Assembly: GCA_009921765.1 (NCBI GenBank) | Contig: RFXC01000026.1 | Location: 1 to 27,960 of the forward strand | Length of the DNA stretch: 27,960 nt | From: Betaproteobacteria bacterium | GTDB taxonomy: Bacteria; Pseudomonadota; Gammaproteobacteria; Burkholderiales; Burkholderiaceae | Direction of reading: 5' to 3' | Shown here: one piece after another, positions 1-8,924 of the stretch | Numbering within the stretch: the first letter of the stretch is position 1 | Layout: the number at the start of each line of letters is the position of its first letter | Made by a program: the position numbers and the translations under genes | Notes under the pieces: model-generated | What the model was told of the DNA's origin: nothing | Database searches by the model: none | Seen by the model: only the letters and a program-made list of their open reading frames with translations

Positions 1-141
1 GCCCACAATCAGCAGCCGTCGGCCCGACCCATCAACGTCGGCTTCGCCAGTACGGACGCCTGCTGCTTCCGGAAGCCGCAGGACAAGACGCCGAACGCGC
101 CGACCCTGCCAGAGCATGAGCGGCGCAGCCGGCGCGAGCAA
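1..141 (-). CDS. SGNH/GDSL hydrolase family protein (N-terminal fragment, cut by window edge)
   Basis: Minus-strand frame open to the left edge. After a short hydrophobic start it reads MLWQGRRVRRLVLRLPEA, then a charged stretch, then LLIVG at the very edge. The layout 'LWQGRRVRR...LP.A.G...LLI(V/L)G', normally followed by DS, is typical of SGNH/GDSL-type esterases in proteobacteria, where GDS carries the catalytic serine; here that serine lies just outside the window. The start is uncertain: a TTG at 141 or the ATG at 117 are both possible. The gene begins about 30 bases after the xdhC stop, so the two may be co-transcribed. Family assignment rests on about 40 residues and is tentative; substrate cannot be inferred. 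Confidence 0.5.
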   Translation of the reverse strand, partial: MLAPAAPLMLWQGRRVRRLVLRLPEAAGVRTGEADVDGSGRRLLIVG

Positions 142-170
142 CGCCCGCGCGAGGGTCTCGCGTGGCGGGC

Positions 171-1190
171 TCAGCGCGCGAACGGCAGCGACTCGAGTCG
201 ACACTCCGTGCCCGAGCCGCTCCAGTCGGCCAGCGGCCCCGACAGGTTCACGCCACGCCGCGTTGCGGTCATTTCGGCAATGATCGCGAGCGCGATCTCG
301 GGCGGCGTGAGTGCCCCAATCGACAGCCCCGCCGGGCCCCGCAACCGATCCACTTCAGCGCGCGAGAGATCGAATTCGAGCAGCCGCTCGCGACGCCGTT
401 CATTGTTGCGTCGCGAACCAATGGCGGCGATGTAGAACGCAGAGGTCTTGAGTGCCTCGATGAGCGCGAGGTCATCGAGTTTTGGATCATGGGTGACACA
501 CACCACGGCGCTGTTCGCATCCAGCTGCATGGCAAGCACCAGGTCGTCGGGCATCTGCGAGGAGAGCGTGACGCCGGGCTGCGCCTGCCAAGTGCCGTGA
601 TACTCCGAGCGCGGGTCGCAGATCGTCACCTGGTAGTCGAGCATGAGCGCCATGTTGGCCAGATAGTGCGACAGCTGACCGGCGCCGATCACCAGCAGGC
701 GGTAGCGCGGGCCGTGAACGGTGCGAAGCGTCTGGCCGTCGAAGGCGACGATGTCGCCCACCTGAGCTGGCTTGAGCGTTGCCATGCCGGTCCGCATGTC
801 GAGCGAACGCTGTACCACCTCATGGGCTTCGATTCGGGACAGCAGGTCGCGCAAGCCCGACTGCGTGGAGAGCGGCTCAAGCACCACCTGCACGGTGCCG
901 CCGCAGGGCAGTCCAAAGCGCTGAACCTCCTCGGCGGTTTCGCCATACACCGTGCTCATCGGCAGCACCGAATCAAGGTCGCCTTCGCGCAGGCGCCGGA
1001 TCAGGTCGTCTTCAATGCAGCCGCCAGACACCGAACCCGCCACCTGGCCGTCGTCGCGAATGATCATGAGCGAGCCGGGCGGGCGCGGCGCCGAGCCCCA
1101 GGTACGCACCACGGTGCTGAGGGTGACACGATGGCCCGCGTCCATCCACTGGATCGCGGTGCGCAGGACTTCGACATCGATGCTGTTCAT
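171..1190 (-). CDS. XdhC/CoxI family protein
   Basis: 339-residue protein of the XdhC/CoxI family, whose members bind molybdenum cofactor and help insert it, sulfurated, into xanthine dehydrogenase or CO dehydrogenase-like enzymes. The N-terminal XdhC/CoxI domain (about 10-80) shows RPPGS (36-40) and GSVSGGCIE (52-60), followed by GLPCGG (93-98). A second half with YRLLVIGAGQLS and a following CDPR matches the Rossmann-like XdhC_C domain. The ATG at 1190 is chosen because GGAGG lies 5 bases upstream; the frame is open 35 codons further but that stretch lacks family similarity. No molybdoenzyme structural genes are in the window, so the client enzyme is unknown. It lies 178 bases downstream of hsp20; that gap is GC-rich and holds a GCGGC/GCCGC hairpin near 1234-1249 but no clear promoter. 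Confidence 0.88.
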   Translation of the reverse strand: MNSIDVEVLRTAIQWMDAGHRVTLSTVVRTWGSAPRPPGSLMIIRDDGQVAGSVSGGCIEDDLIRRLREGDLDSVLPMSTVYGETAEEVQRFGLPCGGTVQVVLEPLSTQSGLRDLLSRIEAHEVVQRSLDMRTGMATLKPAQVGDIVAFDGQTLRTVHGPRYRLLVIGAGQLSHYLANMALMLDYQVTICDPRSEYHGTWQAQPGVTLSSQMPDDLVLAMQLDANSAVVCVTHDPKLDDLALIEALKTSAFYIAAIGSRRNNERRRERLLEFDLSRAEVDRLRGPAGLSIGALTPPEIALAIIAEMTATRRGVNLSGPLADWSGSGTECRLESLPFAR

Positions 1191-1368
1191 GCGGACCTCC
1201 GATACGATGCAGCGCCCTGTCATTCGGGCGCGCGCGGCGGACCCGCCGCCGCGAGAGCGCAAAGGATACGGGATCCGCAGCTCTGGCGCAGGCACGACCG
1301 GACAGCCCCAGCGGGTCGGGGCCGCGACGCTGCCGCCGGCGCGCCGACGACAGCGGCGAAGCAGCCTC

Positions 1369-1857
1369 TCAGTCCACCTTCACTGTATGACGGCGCGCAC
1401 GCTCGACCTTGGGCAGCGTGAGGGTGAGCACGCCGTCGTGAAACACCGCCTTCGCCTTCGCGCCATCAACCGCCGCCGGGAGCCCCACCGTGCGGCTGAA
1501 AGCGCCGCGCGAGATCTCGCAACGGTACAGGTCGCCCGCGTCCTCCTTTTCCTCGTGGCGGGTCTCGCCGCGCAATGTCACGCTGTCCTCGCCGACCGAG
1601 ATGTCGAGCTCCTTCTTTTCGATTCCGGGAACCTCGGCGCGCATCACGATATCGTCTTCACGGTCGACGATGTCGATGCGCGGCAGGCGCGGCTCGACCC
1701 AACCCGCATCACCGAGCGACGGCCAATCGGTGCGCCAGGGCCTCATCCAGCCGCGCCTCGCGAGCAGCCGATCGAACAGCCGGTCCATTTCATCGAACGG
1801 TGAAACCACCCGCATCGGCGTGGCTTCCTGGAGTTCAGTGGTCTTTTCCTCTGCCAT
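1369..1857 (-). CDS. Hsp20/alpha-crystallin small heat shock protein
   Basis: 162-residue small heat shock protein, an ATP-independent holdase that binds unfolding proteins in the cytoplasm. After an N-terminal arm containing FDEMDRLFDRLL (about 21-32), the alpha-crystallin domain runs from about residue 57 to the end. It shows PRIDIVDREDDIVMRAEVPG, then ISVGEDSVTLRGE, a charged loop, and the closing GVLTLTLPK signature. The C-terminus is short, ending in TVKVD, a weak match to the usual I/V-x-I/V anchor. The ATG at 1857 is preferred because AAGGAG lies 7 bases upstream; an ATG two codons earlier sits too close to it. It starts 40 bases after the GroEL-like gene on the same strand, so the two are probably co-transcribed and may hand clients to each other. 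Confidence 0.95.
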   Translation of the reverse strand: MAEEKTTELQEATPMRVVSPFDEMDRLFDRLLARRGWMRPWRTDWPSLGDAGWVEPRLPRIDIVDREDDIVMRAEVPGIEKKELDISVGEDSVTLRGETRHEEKEDAGDLYRCEISRGAFSRTVGLPAAVDGAKAKAVFHDGVLTLTLPKVERARRHTVKVD

Positions 1858-1897
1858 GGTCATGCTCCTTCTGGTTGGGGTTGTACGATTCAATCGG

Positions 1898-3520
1898 TCA
1901 GGAAGTGCCCGGCTCGATGCCCGCAGGCTCGCGCTCCCGGGTCACGATTTCGGTCATGGTGGCCTCGGTGAGCAGCAGCAGGCTCGCCACCGACACAGCG
2001 TTTTCGAGTGCCACCCGCACCACCCGGGTGGGGTCGATGATTCCGGCTTCGAACAGGTCGACATAGCGACCCCGCGCCGCGTCAAACCCCACGGCGCCGC
2101 CGCCCGCCAGCATTCGCTCGACCACCACCCCGGGGTCAGCGGCCGAGTTGTCGGCGATCGTGCGCGCGGGCGATTCCAGTGCCCGCAAAAGAATCTGCAT
2201 GCCGGTCCGCTCATCGCCCTCGGCGAGCGCAAGCTCGGCACGCAGCGCCGGCGCCGCCTGCAGCAGCGCGAGCCCACCGCCCGCCACGATGCCCTCGGCC
2301 ACCGCTGCGCGGGTGGCGGCAATCGCATCTTCAAAGGCGTCTTTCCGAGCCTGCATTTCGGCTTCGCTTGGCGCGCCTACGCGCACCACCGCCACACCGC
2401 CAGCCAACCGGGCAATCCTCTCCTTCAGCCGATCACGGTCATAGTCGCTCGCACAATCGGCGAGCTGCGCACGAAGTTGCGCGATCCGCGCATCGATCCG
2501 TTCATGCTCGCCCGCGCCACCAATCAGCGTGGTGGTCTCGCGCGTGACGAGCACGCGTCGCGCGCGACCCAGCTGGCGCAGCGCCGCCTGCTCGAGCCGC
2601 GTACCGAGTTCCTCCGAAATCACCTCGGCGCCGGTCAGCACGGCAATATCCTGAAGCAGGTCCTTGCGACGGTCGCCAAAGCCGGGTGCCCGCACCGCGC
2701 AGCTGCGCAACACCGCGCGGATCTGATTGACGACCAGGGTTGCAAGCGCCTCACCCTCGATGTCTTCCGCCACGAACAAAACCGGCCGTCCGCCCTTGGC
2801 GAGCTGCTCGAGAAGGGGCAGCAATTCGGTCAGGCTGCCGATCTTCCGATCCGACACCATCACCCAGGCATCCTCCAGCACCGCCTCCATGCGCTCGGTG
2901 TTGGACACGAAATAGGGCGAGAGCCAGCCGCGGTCAAATTGCATGCCTTCGACCACTTCAAGCGTGGTCTCGATGGTGCGCGACTCTTCCACGGTGATCA
3001 CGCCGTCGGCACCGATCCGGTCCATGGCATCAGCCACGCGCTGGCCGATTGCCGGGTCGTTGTGCGCCGAGATGGTGGCCACCTGCGCCCGCTCGAGCCG
3101 GGTACTGACCGGTCGCGACTGCTCGCGCAGGCTTGCCACCACGACCTGCAGACCCCGATCCAGACCCCGCTTGAGATCGATCGCGCTGGCCCCGGCCACC
3201 ACGTTGCGGATGCCGTCGGTCAGGATTGCGTGTGCAAGCACCGTGGCGGTCGAGGTGCCATCGCCCACCGCCTCGCCGGTTTTCTCGGCAGCCTGACGGA
3301 GCATCCGCGCGCCCAGATCCTCCGCGGGGTCCTCGAGCTCGGTCTCGCGCGCGATCGTCACGCCATCGTTACAAACCACGGGACTGCCCCAGCGGCGATG
3401 GATCAGCACCGATTTCGACTTCGGTCCCAGCGTCACCCGGATCGCGTCGGCAAGCTGCGTGGCACCGGCCAGAATCCGCTCGCGTGCCTCCGATCTGAAC
3501 AGCAGTTTCTTTGCTACCAT
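1898..3520 (-). CDS. Divergent GroEL-family 60 kDa chaperonin (paralogue type)
   Basis: 540-residue group I chaperonin that keeps E. coli GroEL register from the N-terminus to Asp398. Conserved: TLGP (30-33), Asp52, GDGT (86-89) with Asp87, Asp398, and the apical client-binding residues Tyr203, Phe204, Leu234, Leu237, Leu259, Val263 and Val264. Changed: Lys51 is Asn, Thr90 is Ser, Tyr199 is Trp, and residues 35-48 read SKSVLIHRRWGSPV instead of the usual GRNVVLD-type strand. The C-terminus ends in EPAGIEPGTS with no GGM repeat tail. No groES lies beside it, unlike a housekeeping groESL operon; Hsp20 follows 40 bases downstream. The ATG at 3520 is chosen at the family start (MVAKKLLF), with GGGGAG just upstream; an in-frame ATG 18 codons earlier adds only a Gly/Pro-rich stretch. 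ATPase activity is likely retained; GroES dependence is unknown. Confidence 0.93.
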   Translation of the reverse strand: MVAKKLLFRSEARERILAGATQLADAIRVTLGPKSKSVLIHRRWGSPVVCNDGVTIARETELEDPAEDLGARMLRQAAEKTGEAVGDGTSTATVLAHAILTDGIRNVVAGASAIDLKRGLDRGLQVVVASLREQSRPVSTRLERAQVATISAHNDPAIGQRVADAMDRIGADGVITVEESRTIETTLEVVEGMQFDRGWLSPYFVSNTERMEAVLEDAWVMVSDRKIGSLTELLPLLEQLAKGGRPVLFVAEDIEGEALATLVVNQIRAVLRSCAVRAPGFGDRRKDLLQDIAVLTGAEVISEELGTRLEQAALRQLGRARRVLVTRETTTLIGGAGEHERIDARIAQLRAQLADCASDYDRDRLKERIARLAGGVAVVRVGAPSEAEMQARKDAFEDAIAATRAAVAEGIVAGGGLALLQAAPALRAELALAEGDERTGMQILLRALESPARTIADNSAADPGVVVERMLAGGGAVGFDAARGRYVDLFEAGIIDPTRVVRVALENAVSVASLLLLTEATMTEIVTREREPAGIEPGTS

Positions 3521-3660
3521 CGCGCTCCCCTGGCCGGGCGTGGCCGGCTCCGGCTGACCTCCTGTCACCTGCAAGGCTCAAGCGTAGGTCGGCGGTCACC
3601 CGCCCGCGTTGACAGCGCGCAATACCGTTTCGGCCTCGGCGCAAGAAGGAGGAAGTGACC

Positions 3661-4545
3661 GTGTTCGAATCCCTGTTGGAGTTTTTCGCCCACACCGAGT
3701 GGTCACCACAGTGGGCGACTGCCGCCACGCTGGTGGCGGTGCTGATCGCCGCCTTCGTGGTTCGCAGGGTGCTCCTCAACCTGCTCGCGCGTTTCTTCGT
3801 GGCCTTGGCCGCGCGCTCACCCGCGCTCGAGGAGCGAAAACGCATCCAGACGCTCGCGCGCGTGCTCCGCCATGCAGCCTCGCTCACGCTCATCGTCGTG
3901 GCAGTGCTGGTGGGCCTCAATACCATCGGCGTTTCGATTGCACCGATTCTGGGCGCGGCCGGTGTGGCGGGTGTGGCCATCGGTTTCGGTGCGCAGAGCC
4001 TCGTGAAGGATTTCTTCAGCGGCATGTTCCTGCTGCTCGAAAACCAGATCCGGGTCGGTGACGTGGTGGAAATCGCCGGCAAGACCGGCGTGGTGGAAGA
4101 GCTCACCCTGCGCCGAACCAAGCTTCGCTCGTTCGACGGCGCGGTGCATTACGTCTCGAACGGCCTCATCACCACGGTCAGCAATTTCTCGACCGAGTTC
4201 GCCTTCGCAGTGGCCGATGTGAGCGTGTCTTATCGCGAGGATCTCGATCATGTTTACTCGGTGATGCATGCCACTGCAGCAACGCTTCGCGAGGATGAGA
4301 TGTTTCGCCTCGCCATTGTGGATGCGCTCGAAATCGCCGGCGTCGAGCAACTCGCCGACTCCGCCATTGTCGTCCGCTGCCGTATGAAAACCCTTCCTGC
4401 CGAGCAGTGGCGCGTACGCCGCGAGTTCCTGAAGCGGCTGAAGATCGCCTTCGATCGGGAAGGCATTTCGATCCCGTATCCGCACCGGATGCTGGTTCAG
4501 GAGCCAGTCCCCGCGCGCGATCGCGACACCCTGCCCTCGCGCTGA
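3661..4545 (+). CDS. MscS-family small-conductance mechanosensitive channel
   Basis: 294-residue inner-membrane channel of the MscS family, which opens under membrane tension to release solutes during hypo-osmotic shock. Three hydrophobic segments fit the minimal MscS topology: about 20-38, 70-86 and the pore-lining helix 92-123. The last holds GAAGVAGVAIGFGAQSLV and KDFFSG, the Gly/Ala-packed TM3 with the conserved kink. The beta domain follows (VGDVVEIAGKTGVVEEL, LRRTKLRSFDG), then an alpha/beta C-terminal vestibule ending in GISIPYPHRML. GTG at 3661 is preferred over GTG at 3655 because AAGGAGG at 3646-3652 then lies 8 bases away instead of 2. It diverges from the GroEL-like gene across about 140 bases and converges on pdeM. 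Confidence 0.95.
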   Translation: MFESLLEFFAHTEWSPQWATAATLVAVLIAAFVVRRVLLNLLARFFVALAARSPALEERKRIQTLARVLRHAASLTLIVVAVLVGLNTIGVSIAPILGAAGVAGVAIGFGAQSLVKDFFSGMFLLLENQIRVGDVVEIAGKTGVVEELTLRRTKLRSFDGAVHYVSNGLITTVSNFSTEFAFAVADVSVSYREDLDHVYSVMHATAATLREDEMFRLAIVDALEIAGVEQLADSAIVVRCRMKTLPAEQWRVRREFLKRLKIAFDREGISIPYPHRMLVQEPVPARDRDTLPSR

Positions 4546-4566
4546 GCCGAAGCGCCCCCGGCAGGC

Positions 4567-5241
4567 CTAGCGCCCGTTCGCGCGCGGACGAGGCCGCGGC
4601 GATGGCACCGCAATCACATCGCTTCCCGCAACCGCAAACACCTGCTCCCCGACTTGCGGAATCACCGGCCAACCGCCGGTGAACTCACCAAACGCCGGCA
4701 GGATCAGCGAATCCGGACGCAGCCAGAAGCACGCGACACGGATGCGATCAATGCGGCCGCGCAGGCGCACAACCGGATGCACATGACCCGCCACCCTGAA
4801 ACACGCGGCCGGTTCATCGGGCTCATGGCAAAGCGCAAGCCCCGAGTGCAGCAAGGGCGCGCTCAGCGCCTCGATGCCGCAGATGGGCGGCGGATCACCC
4901 GCCGAGGCATCATGATTGCCCCGTACCATCCGCACTGCCAATCGGATATGCCCCGCGCGCCACTGGGCGAGTGCGTCGATCGCAGGCCCCTGCTGCGAAA
5001 GCGGACCATGGAGCAGATCGCCCAGCACGATCAACTCGCGCGGCGCGAGCTCCCCGATCAGCCGGTCGAGCCGCCCGAACATCGCAGCGGTTGTCCCCGC
5101 CGGTACGGGCACGCCCGAGCGCCGGAAACTCTGTGCCTTGCCCAGGTGAAGGTCGGCCACCAGCAGCGTTTTGGAGGCCGGGAGCCAGGCTGCGCGCTCG
5201 GCAAGAAGCTCGATCGGCACGCCGCCCGCATCGATCAGCAT
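4567..5241 (-). CDS. pdeM: Ligase-associated DNA damage response endonuclease PdeM (calcineurin-like phosphoesterase)
   Basis: 224-residue metallophosphoesterase of the PdeM type, a Mn-dependent phosphodiesterase/endonuclease associated with a DNA ligase repair cluster. The dimetal site is complete: Asp30 and His32 (VADLHLGK), Asp75 (VLGDLLHG), GNHD (108-111), His139 (ALCHE) and GHVHP (152-156) with His153 and His155. The tail ends in [12 protein letters not shown], a basic stretch of unknown role. Its ATG overlaps the end of the helicase gene by 7 bases (ATGCTGA), so translation is probably coupled to lhr. Only 21 bases separate its stop from the convergent mscS stop. Length and motif order match the family; the alternative, a generic phosphoesterase, is unlikely given the neighbouring Lhr-type helicase. 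Confidence 0.95.
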   Translation of the reverse strand: MLIDAGGVPIELLAERAAWLPASKTLLVADLHLGKAQSFRRSGVPVPAGTTAAMFGRLDRLIGELAPRELIVLGDLLHGPLSQQGPAIDALAQWRAGHIRLAVRMVRGNHDASAGDPPPICGIEALSAPLLHSGLALCHEPDEPAACFRVAGHVHPVVRLRGRIDRIRVACFWLRPDSLILPAFGEFTGGWPVIPQVGEQVFAVAGSDVIAVPSPRPRPRANGR

Positions 5242-7709
5242 TGCGCGGCCGCCTCGAGCTCGGCCACCATCCGGGCGACCCGATCCGCGAGCGTCTCCGT
5301 GCTCACCGTCTCCCGCAGGCGCTCGACCATCAGCGGAAACGCAAACGGCGTGGGTCGGGCGATTGGCACCATCACGAGCGAGCGAGCGCGCATGCCAGCG
5401 AGCGCCGCTTCGATGCGACCAAGCTCGAGCTCATGCGCAAGCACCTCCTGTCGCGACTGGGCAAGCAGCAGGTTGCCAGGATCGTGGCGGTCGAACACCT
5501 CATGAAACATGGTGGCCGAGGCCTGCAGCGAGCGAGCCGAGCGGCGCTCGCGCGGATGTCCCTGAAACACCAGACCGGCGACCCGCGCGATCTCGCGAAA
5601 GCGGCGGCGCGAGAGCTCGGCCGTGTTGACCGCTGCGCCGAGATCCTCGGCGGGTGACGACACGACCAGACCTGCGTCGCTGGCCAACTGCGCTGCCGCG
5701 AGCGGCTCCGCTGACAAGAGTTCAAAGCCGTAATCATTGACTGCGACCGAGATCGTGGCTGGCCGGCCGCGGCTTGCCCGCCAGGCGAGCAGACAGGCCA
5801 GTCCGAGATTCGCATGGCGCCCTGCAAACGGATAGGCGAACAGATGATGCCCTTCACGCGAGACCAGCGTTTCCGCAAGCAGAATCGAAGGCTCGGGCAG
5901 GCGCGACCAGCGCGCCTGCAGTTCAAGAAGCGGCCGCACGGCGCGCATCTCCGGTCCGGTAAAAACACCTGTCGCGGCCGCGCGCAGGCGCTCCAGCACA
6001 GCGTGGGCGAGTTCGCCCGACAGCGGCATACGCCCGCCACTCCAGCGTGGCACCGCGCCCGATGTTGCTCTGGCGCGGCGCACCCAGGCGCTCATTTCAT
6101 GGACCCGGACGAGCTCGAGCACGCGGCCGCCAAACATGAATCGATCGCCCGGGCGAAGCCTGGCCACGAAGGCTTCTTCCACCGTGCCCAGCCGCGCGCC
6201 ATTCATGAACCGGAGTTCGATCGCCGCATCGGCAACGATGGTGCCGATCGACATCCGGTGCCGTCTTGCGATGTTCGGATCGGCCACCCGCCAGCGACCC
6301 TCATCGCCGCGTACGAGTTTTCGGTATTCGGGGTACGCCGACAAGCTCGCGCCCTCCGACACAAAGCCAAGCGACCAGCGCCAGGCTTCGTCATCGAGCG
6401 CTCGGTAGGCATGGGTAGAGCGAACCTCGGCCAGCATCTCGGCTTCGACAAAGCCGGTTCCGACGCCCACCGTCACCAGATGCTGCACCAGGACATCGAC
6501 CGGGCACGCGGGCGCGAGACGGGCCTCGATGCGCCCGGCGCGTGCGGCATCGCGGGCCGCTACCGCCTCGATCAGCTCCAGCGCATGGGTGGGTACCAGC
6601 GTGACGCGAGACACTGCGCCGGGTCGGTGGCCGGAGCGGCCGGCCCGCTGAAGCAGCCGGCCAACGCCTTTCGCGCTTCCAATCTGCAACACCCGCTCCA
6701 CCGGCGCGAAATCCACGCCCAGATCCAGGCTCGATGTGCAGACCACCGCGCGCAGCCGCCCGTCGCCAATGGCGCGCTCGACCCAGCGCCGCACCTCGAC
6801 ATCGAGCGATCCGTGGTGTAGCGCGATGGCACCCGCCCAGTCGGGGCGCGCATCAAGGATCATGGCGTACCAGAGCTCGGCCTGTGCGCGGGTGTTGCAG
6901 AACACGAGCGATGAGGCGCTCGCAGCCAGTTCGTCGACGACGGCACCCAGCATCCGCGCACCGAGGTGTCCCGCCCAGGGAAACCGCTCGAGCGTGTCCG
7001 GCAGCAGCGTGTCGATCGCGGGCAGCCGACGCGCGGCCGCCTCGACCAGCACACCGGGCCGGCCGCCCAACAGCACATCGAGCGCTTCGCCGGGGTTGCC
7101 CAGGGTGGCCGACACCCCCCAGACCACCGGCGGCGAGCCGGCGAGCGTCGCGATCCGGGCCAGCGCGAGCTGCAGCTGTACGCCACGCTTGGCGCCCATC
7201 AGTTCATGCCATTCGTCAACGATCACAACCTCGACACCGCCCAGCCGCGCCGCGGCATCGGCGCGCGAGATCATCAGAGACAGGCTCTCCGGCGTGGTGA
7301 CGAGCGCAAACGGCGGCTTGCGGTCCTGCCGTGCCCGCTCGGCAGATGGCGTATCGCCCGTGCGAAGGCCCACGGAACAAGCCAGACCGAGGCCCGCGAG
7401 CGGGGTCTCGAGCGCGCGCACCGTGTCGGCGGCGAGCGCGCGCATGGGTGTCACCCACAACACCTTGAGCCCGTCCCCGGGAGGCCCAGCGCGACCTTTC
7501 AGCGTGCGCAGCAGCGCACCGAACCACACCGCAAGCGTTTTCCCTGATCCTGTGCCGGCATGAAGCAGGCCGCTTGAGCCCGATGCCGCCGCACGCCAGA
7601 CGCGCCGCTGAAACGCGAACGGCCGCCAGCCGCGCTCGGCAAACCAGCCCGACAGCCGTGCCTCGGCGAGTGGCGACGCGCGCGACCGATCAGCGACCGT
7701 ACCAGTCAC
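5235..7709 (-). CDS. Ligase-associated DEXH-box helicase (Lhr-Core type)
   Basis: Superfamily 2 helicase of about 824 residues matching the Lhr-Core class, a 3'-to-5' DNA-dependent ATPase/helicase of the ligase-associated repair cluster. Numbered from the chosen start: Q-motif-like FAFQRRVW (31-38), Walker A AGTGSGKT (51-58), TPMRALAAD (87-95), TTPESL (138-143), DEWH (165-168), SATL (200-203), [11 protein letters not shown] (324-334) and QRAGRSGHR (355-363). The remainder is the winged-helix and Lhr-specific C-terminal core. The start is uncertain: a GTG at 7709 overlaps the 3' end of the aminotransferase gene by 20 bases and fits the beginning of similarity; an ATG at 7769 lies deeper inside that gene. 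No clear Shine-Dalgarno is seen for either, so coupling to the upstream gene is likely. Its own stop overlaps pdeM. Confidence 0.95.
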   Translation of the reverse strand: MTGTVADRSRASPLAEARLSGWFAERGWRPFAFQRRVWRAAASGSSGLLHAGTGSGKTLAVWFGALLRTLKGRAGPPGDGLKVLWVTPMRALAADTVRALETPLAGLGLACSVGLRTGDTPSAERARQDRKPPFALVTTPESLSLMISRADAAARLGGVEVVIVDEWHELMGAKRGVQLQLALARIATLAGSPPVVWGVSATLGNPGEALDVLLGGRPGVLVEAAARRLPAIDTLLPDTLERFPWAGHLGARMLGAVVDELAASASSLVFCNTRAQAELWYAMILDARPDWAGAIALHHGSLDVEVRRWVERAIGDGRLRAVVCTSSLDLGVDFAPVERVLQIGSAKGVGRLLQRAGRSGHRPGAVSRVTLVPTHALELIEAVAARDAARAGRIEARLAPACPVDVLVQHLVTVGVGTGFVEAEMLAEVRSTHAYRALDDEAWRWSLGFVSEGASLSAYPEYRKLVRGDEGRWRVADPNIARRHRMSIGTIVADAAIELRFMNGARLGTVEEAFVARLRPGDRFMFGGRVLELVRVHEMSAWVRRARATSGAVPRWSGGRMPLSGELAHAVLERLRAAATGVFTGPEMRAVRPLLELQARWSRLPEPSILLAETLVSREGHHLFAYPFAGRHANLGLACLLAWRASRGRPATISVAVNDYGFELLSAEPLAAAQLASDAGLVVSSPAEDLGAAVNTAELSRRRFREIARVAGLVFQGHPRERRSARSLQASATMFHEVFDRHDPGNLLLAQSRQEVLAHELELGRIEAALAGMRARSLVMVPIARPTPFAFPLMVERLRETVSTETLADRVARMVAELEAAAQC

Positions 7710-8868
7710 GCACGGCAGCAATGAAGCGCTGAACGCCCTCGGCAACGGTCGCCGGATCGAGCGAACCAAAGGACAGGCGCTGGTAGTTGGCCTCGCGCGT
7801 GTCGGTCAATCCAAAGGCAAAGCCGGGGATCACCGCCACGCGGTGCCGCTCAACCATCGCGCGGATGAAGGCATGCGGGTCGGACACCCCTGGCAGTCGC
7901 AGCACCACATAGAACGCACCCTGGGTGCGCGGAAAGCTCGCCAGTCCGTCCAGCGCTGCAAGCGACTCGTGCACTTTGTGGCGCACGCTCGCAAGCGACT
8001 GCAGTTCAGGCTCGATCGCGCGCCGTCCCAGCTTGAGCGACTCGAGCGCGAGGAGCTGCGAGATTACGGGCGCACAGATCAGGTTGGTGTCCTGGACCTT
8101 GTTCATTGCTTCGGCCAGATCAGCGGGATACACCACATGGCCGCAACGCCAGCTCGCCATGCCCCAGCCCTTGGAAAACGACTGGAAAGTAAGCGTGTGC
8201 CGCTCGGCACCGGGGATGGAGGCGGGTGAAAAATGCCGCGCGCCGTCGAAAGTGAAATATTCGTAGGCTTCGTCGCTGAAGTGGTAGAGACCACGCGCCG
8301 CGCACAGTGCGTTCACCGCGCGCAGATCGTCCTCGGGGTAGACGGCACCCGTGGGGTTGTTGGGCGAGACCGTAATGATGGCGCGCGTACGCGGCGTAAT
8401 GGCCCGCTCGATTGCGTTCAGGTCAAGCTGATAATCGGGGCGGGTTGGCACGCACACCGGCACACATCCGGCCATCCGGATGGCCATCTCCTGATTGAAA
8501 TAAAAAGGCAGGGGCAGGATGAATTCATCACCGGGATCGCCCAGTGCAAGCACCGCGTTCAGGAACGCCATGTTGCTGCCCGCAGTGACCATCACCTGAG
8601 ACCCGCGGGCCACATCAATCCCGTTTTCATCGCGCAGCTTCGCGGCGAGCGCGTCGATGAGCGGCGCAATACCTCCCACCGCCTGATAGCGATGAAGAAG
8701 CGGGTCGGCCATCCGCTCGGGCAGCGCGCGGAGCAGGTCAGCCGGTGGCCCGTAGCGAACCACGCCCTGACCGAGCGAGATCGTGCCGGGGTGCTCGCGC
8801 ACCAGCGCGGCGACAGTCGGGATGATGGGCGTGTCAACGCCATCGATGCGAAGCGAACTTCGTTTCAC
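7690..8868 (-). CDS. PLP-dependent class I/II aminotransferase
   Basis: 392-residue fold-type I aminotransferase. Visible features from the chosen start: [10 protein letters not shown] (34-42) near the N-terminus, a [11 protein letters not shown] cofactor loop (95-105), SPNNPTG (168-174), Asp199 in SDEAYEY (binds the pyridine nitrogen), and Lys233 in [12 protein letters not shown], the Schiff-base lysine. It will transfer an amino group between an amino acid and a 2-oxo acid in the cytoplasm; the substrate cannot be told from sequence, though aspartate/aromatic/methionine-type enzymes share this motif set. GTG at 8868 is chosen because similarity starts there; upstream in-frame codons to 8958 would run into DUF429, and no strong ribosome binding site is seen. 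It is sandwiched between DUF429 (57 bases upstream) and lhr (20-base overlap), so it is probably part of the repair-gene transcript although no repair role is known. Confidence 0.9.
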   Translation of the reverse strand: MKRSSLRIDGVDTPIIPTVAALVREHPGTISLGQGVVRYGPPADLLRALPERMADPLLHRYQAVGGIAPLIDALAAKLRDENGIDVARGSQVMVTAGSNMAFLNAVLALGDPGDEFILPLPFYFNQEMAIRMAGCVPVCVPTRPDYQLDLNAIERAITPRTRAIITVSPNNPTGAVYPEDDLRAVNALCAARGLYHFSDEAYEYFTFDGARHFSPASIPGAERHTLTFQSFSKGWGMASWRCGHVVYPADLAEAMNKVQDTNLICAPVISQLLALESLKLGRRAIEPELQSLASVRHKVHESLAALDGLASFPRTQGAFYVVLRLPGVSDPHAFIRAMVERHRVAVIPGFAFGLTDTREANYQRLSFGSLDPATVAEGVQRFIAAVRDWYGR

Positions 8869-8924
8869 GGTTCGGGCAGTCCGGAGAGCTGAAGGGCGGC
8901 AAGACGAGCCGGCTGAGTCGAATG

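Noticed and set aside
3609..3614. Perfect TTGACA -35 box upstream of mscS
   Set aside because: No AT-rich -10 lies 16-18 bases downstream; the expected place is GC-only, so it was not called as a promoter.
1490..3658. A 722-codon open frame on the plus strand antisense to the GroEL-like and hsp20 genes
   Set aside because: Its translation is Arg/His/Gln-rich with no domain, and the opposite strand encodes two clear conserved proteins; it is a shadow caused by high GC.
3521..3660. Sigma32 heat-shock promoter before the GroEL-like gene
   Set aside because: A CTTGAG occurs on the minus strand, but no CCCCAT-like -10 follows at the right distance, and no CIRCE inverted repeat is present.
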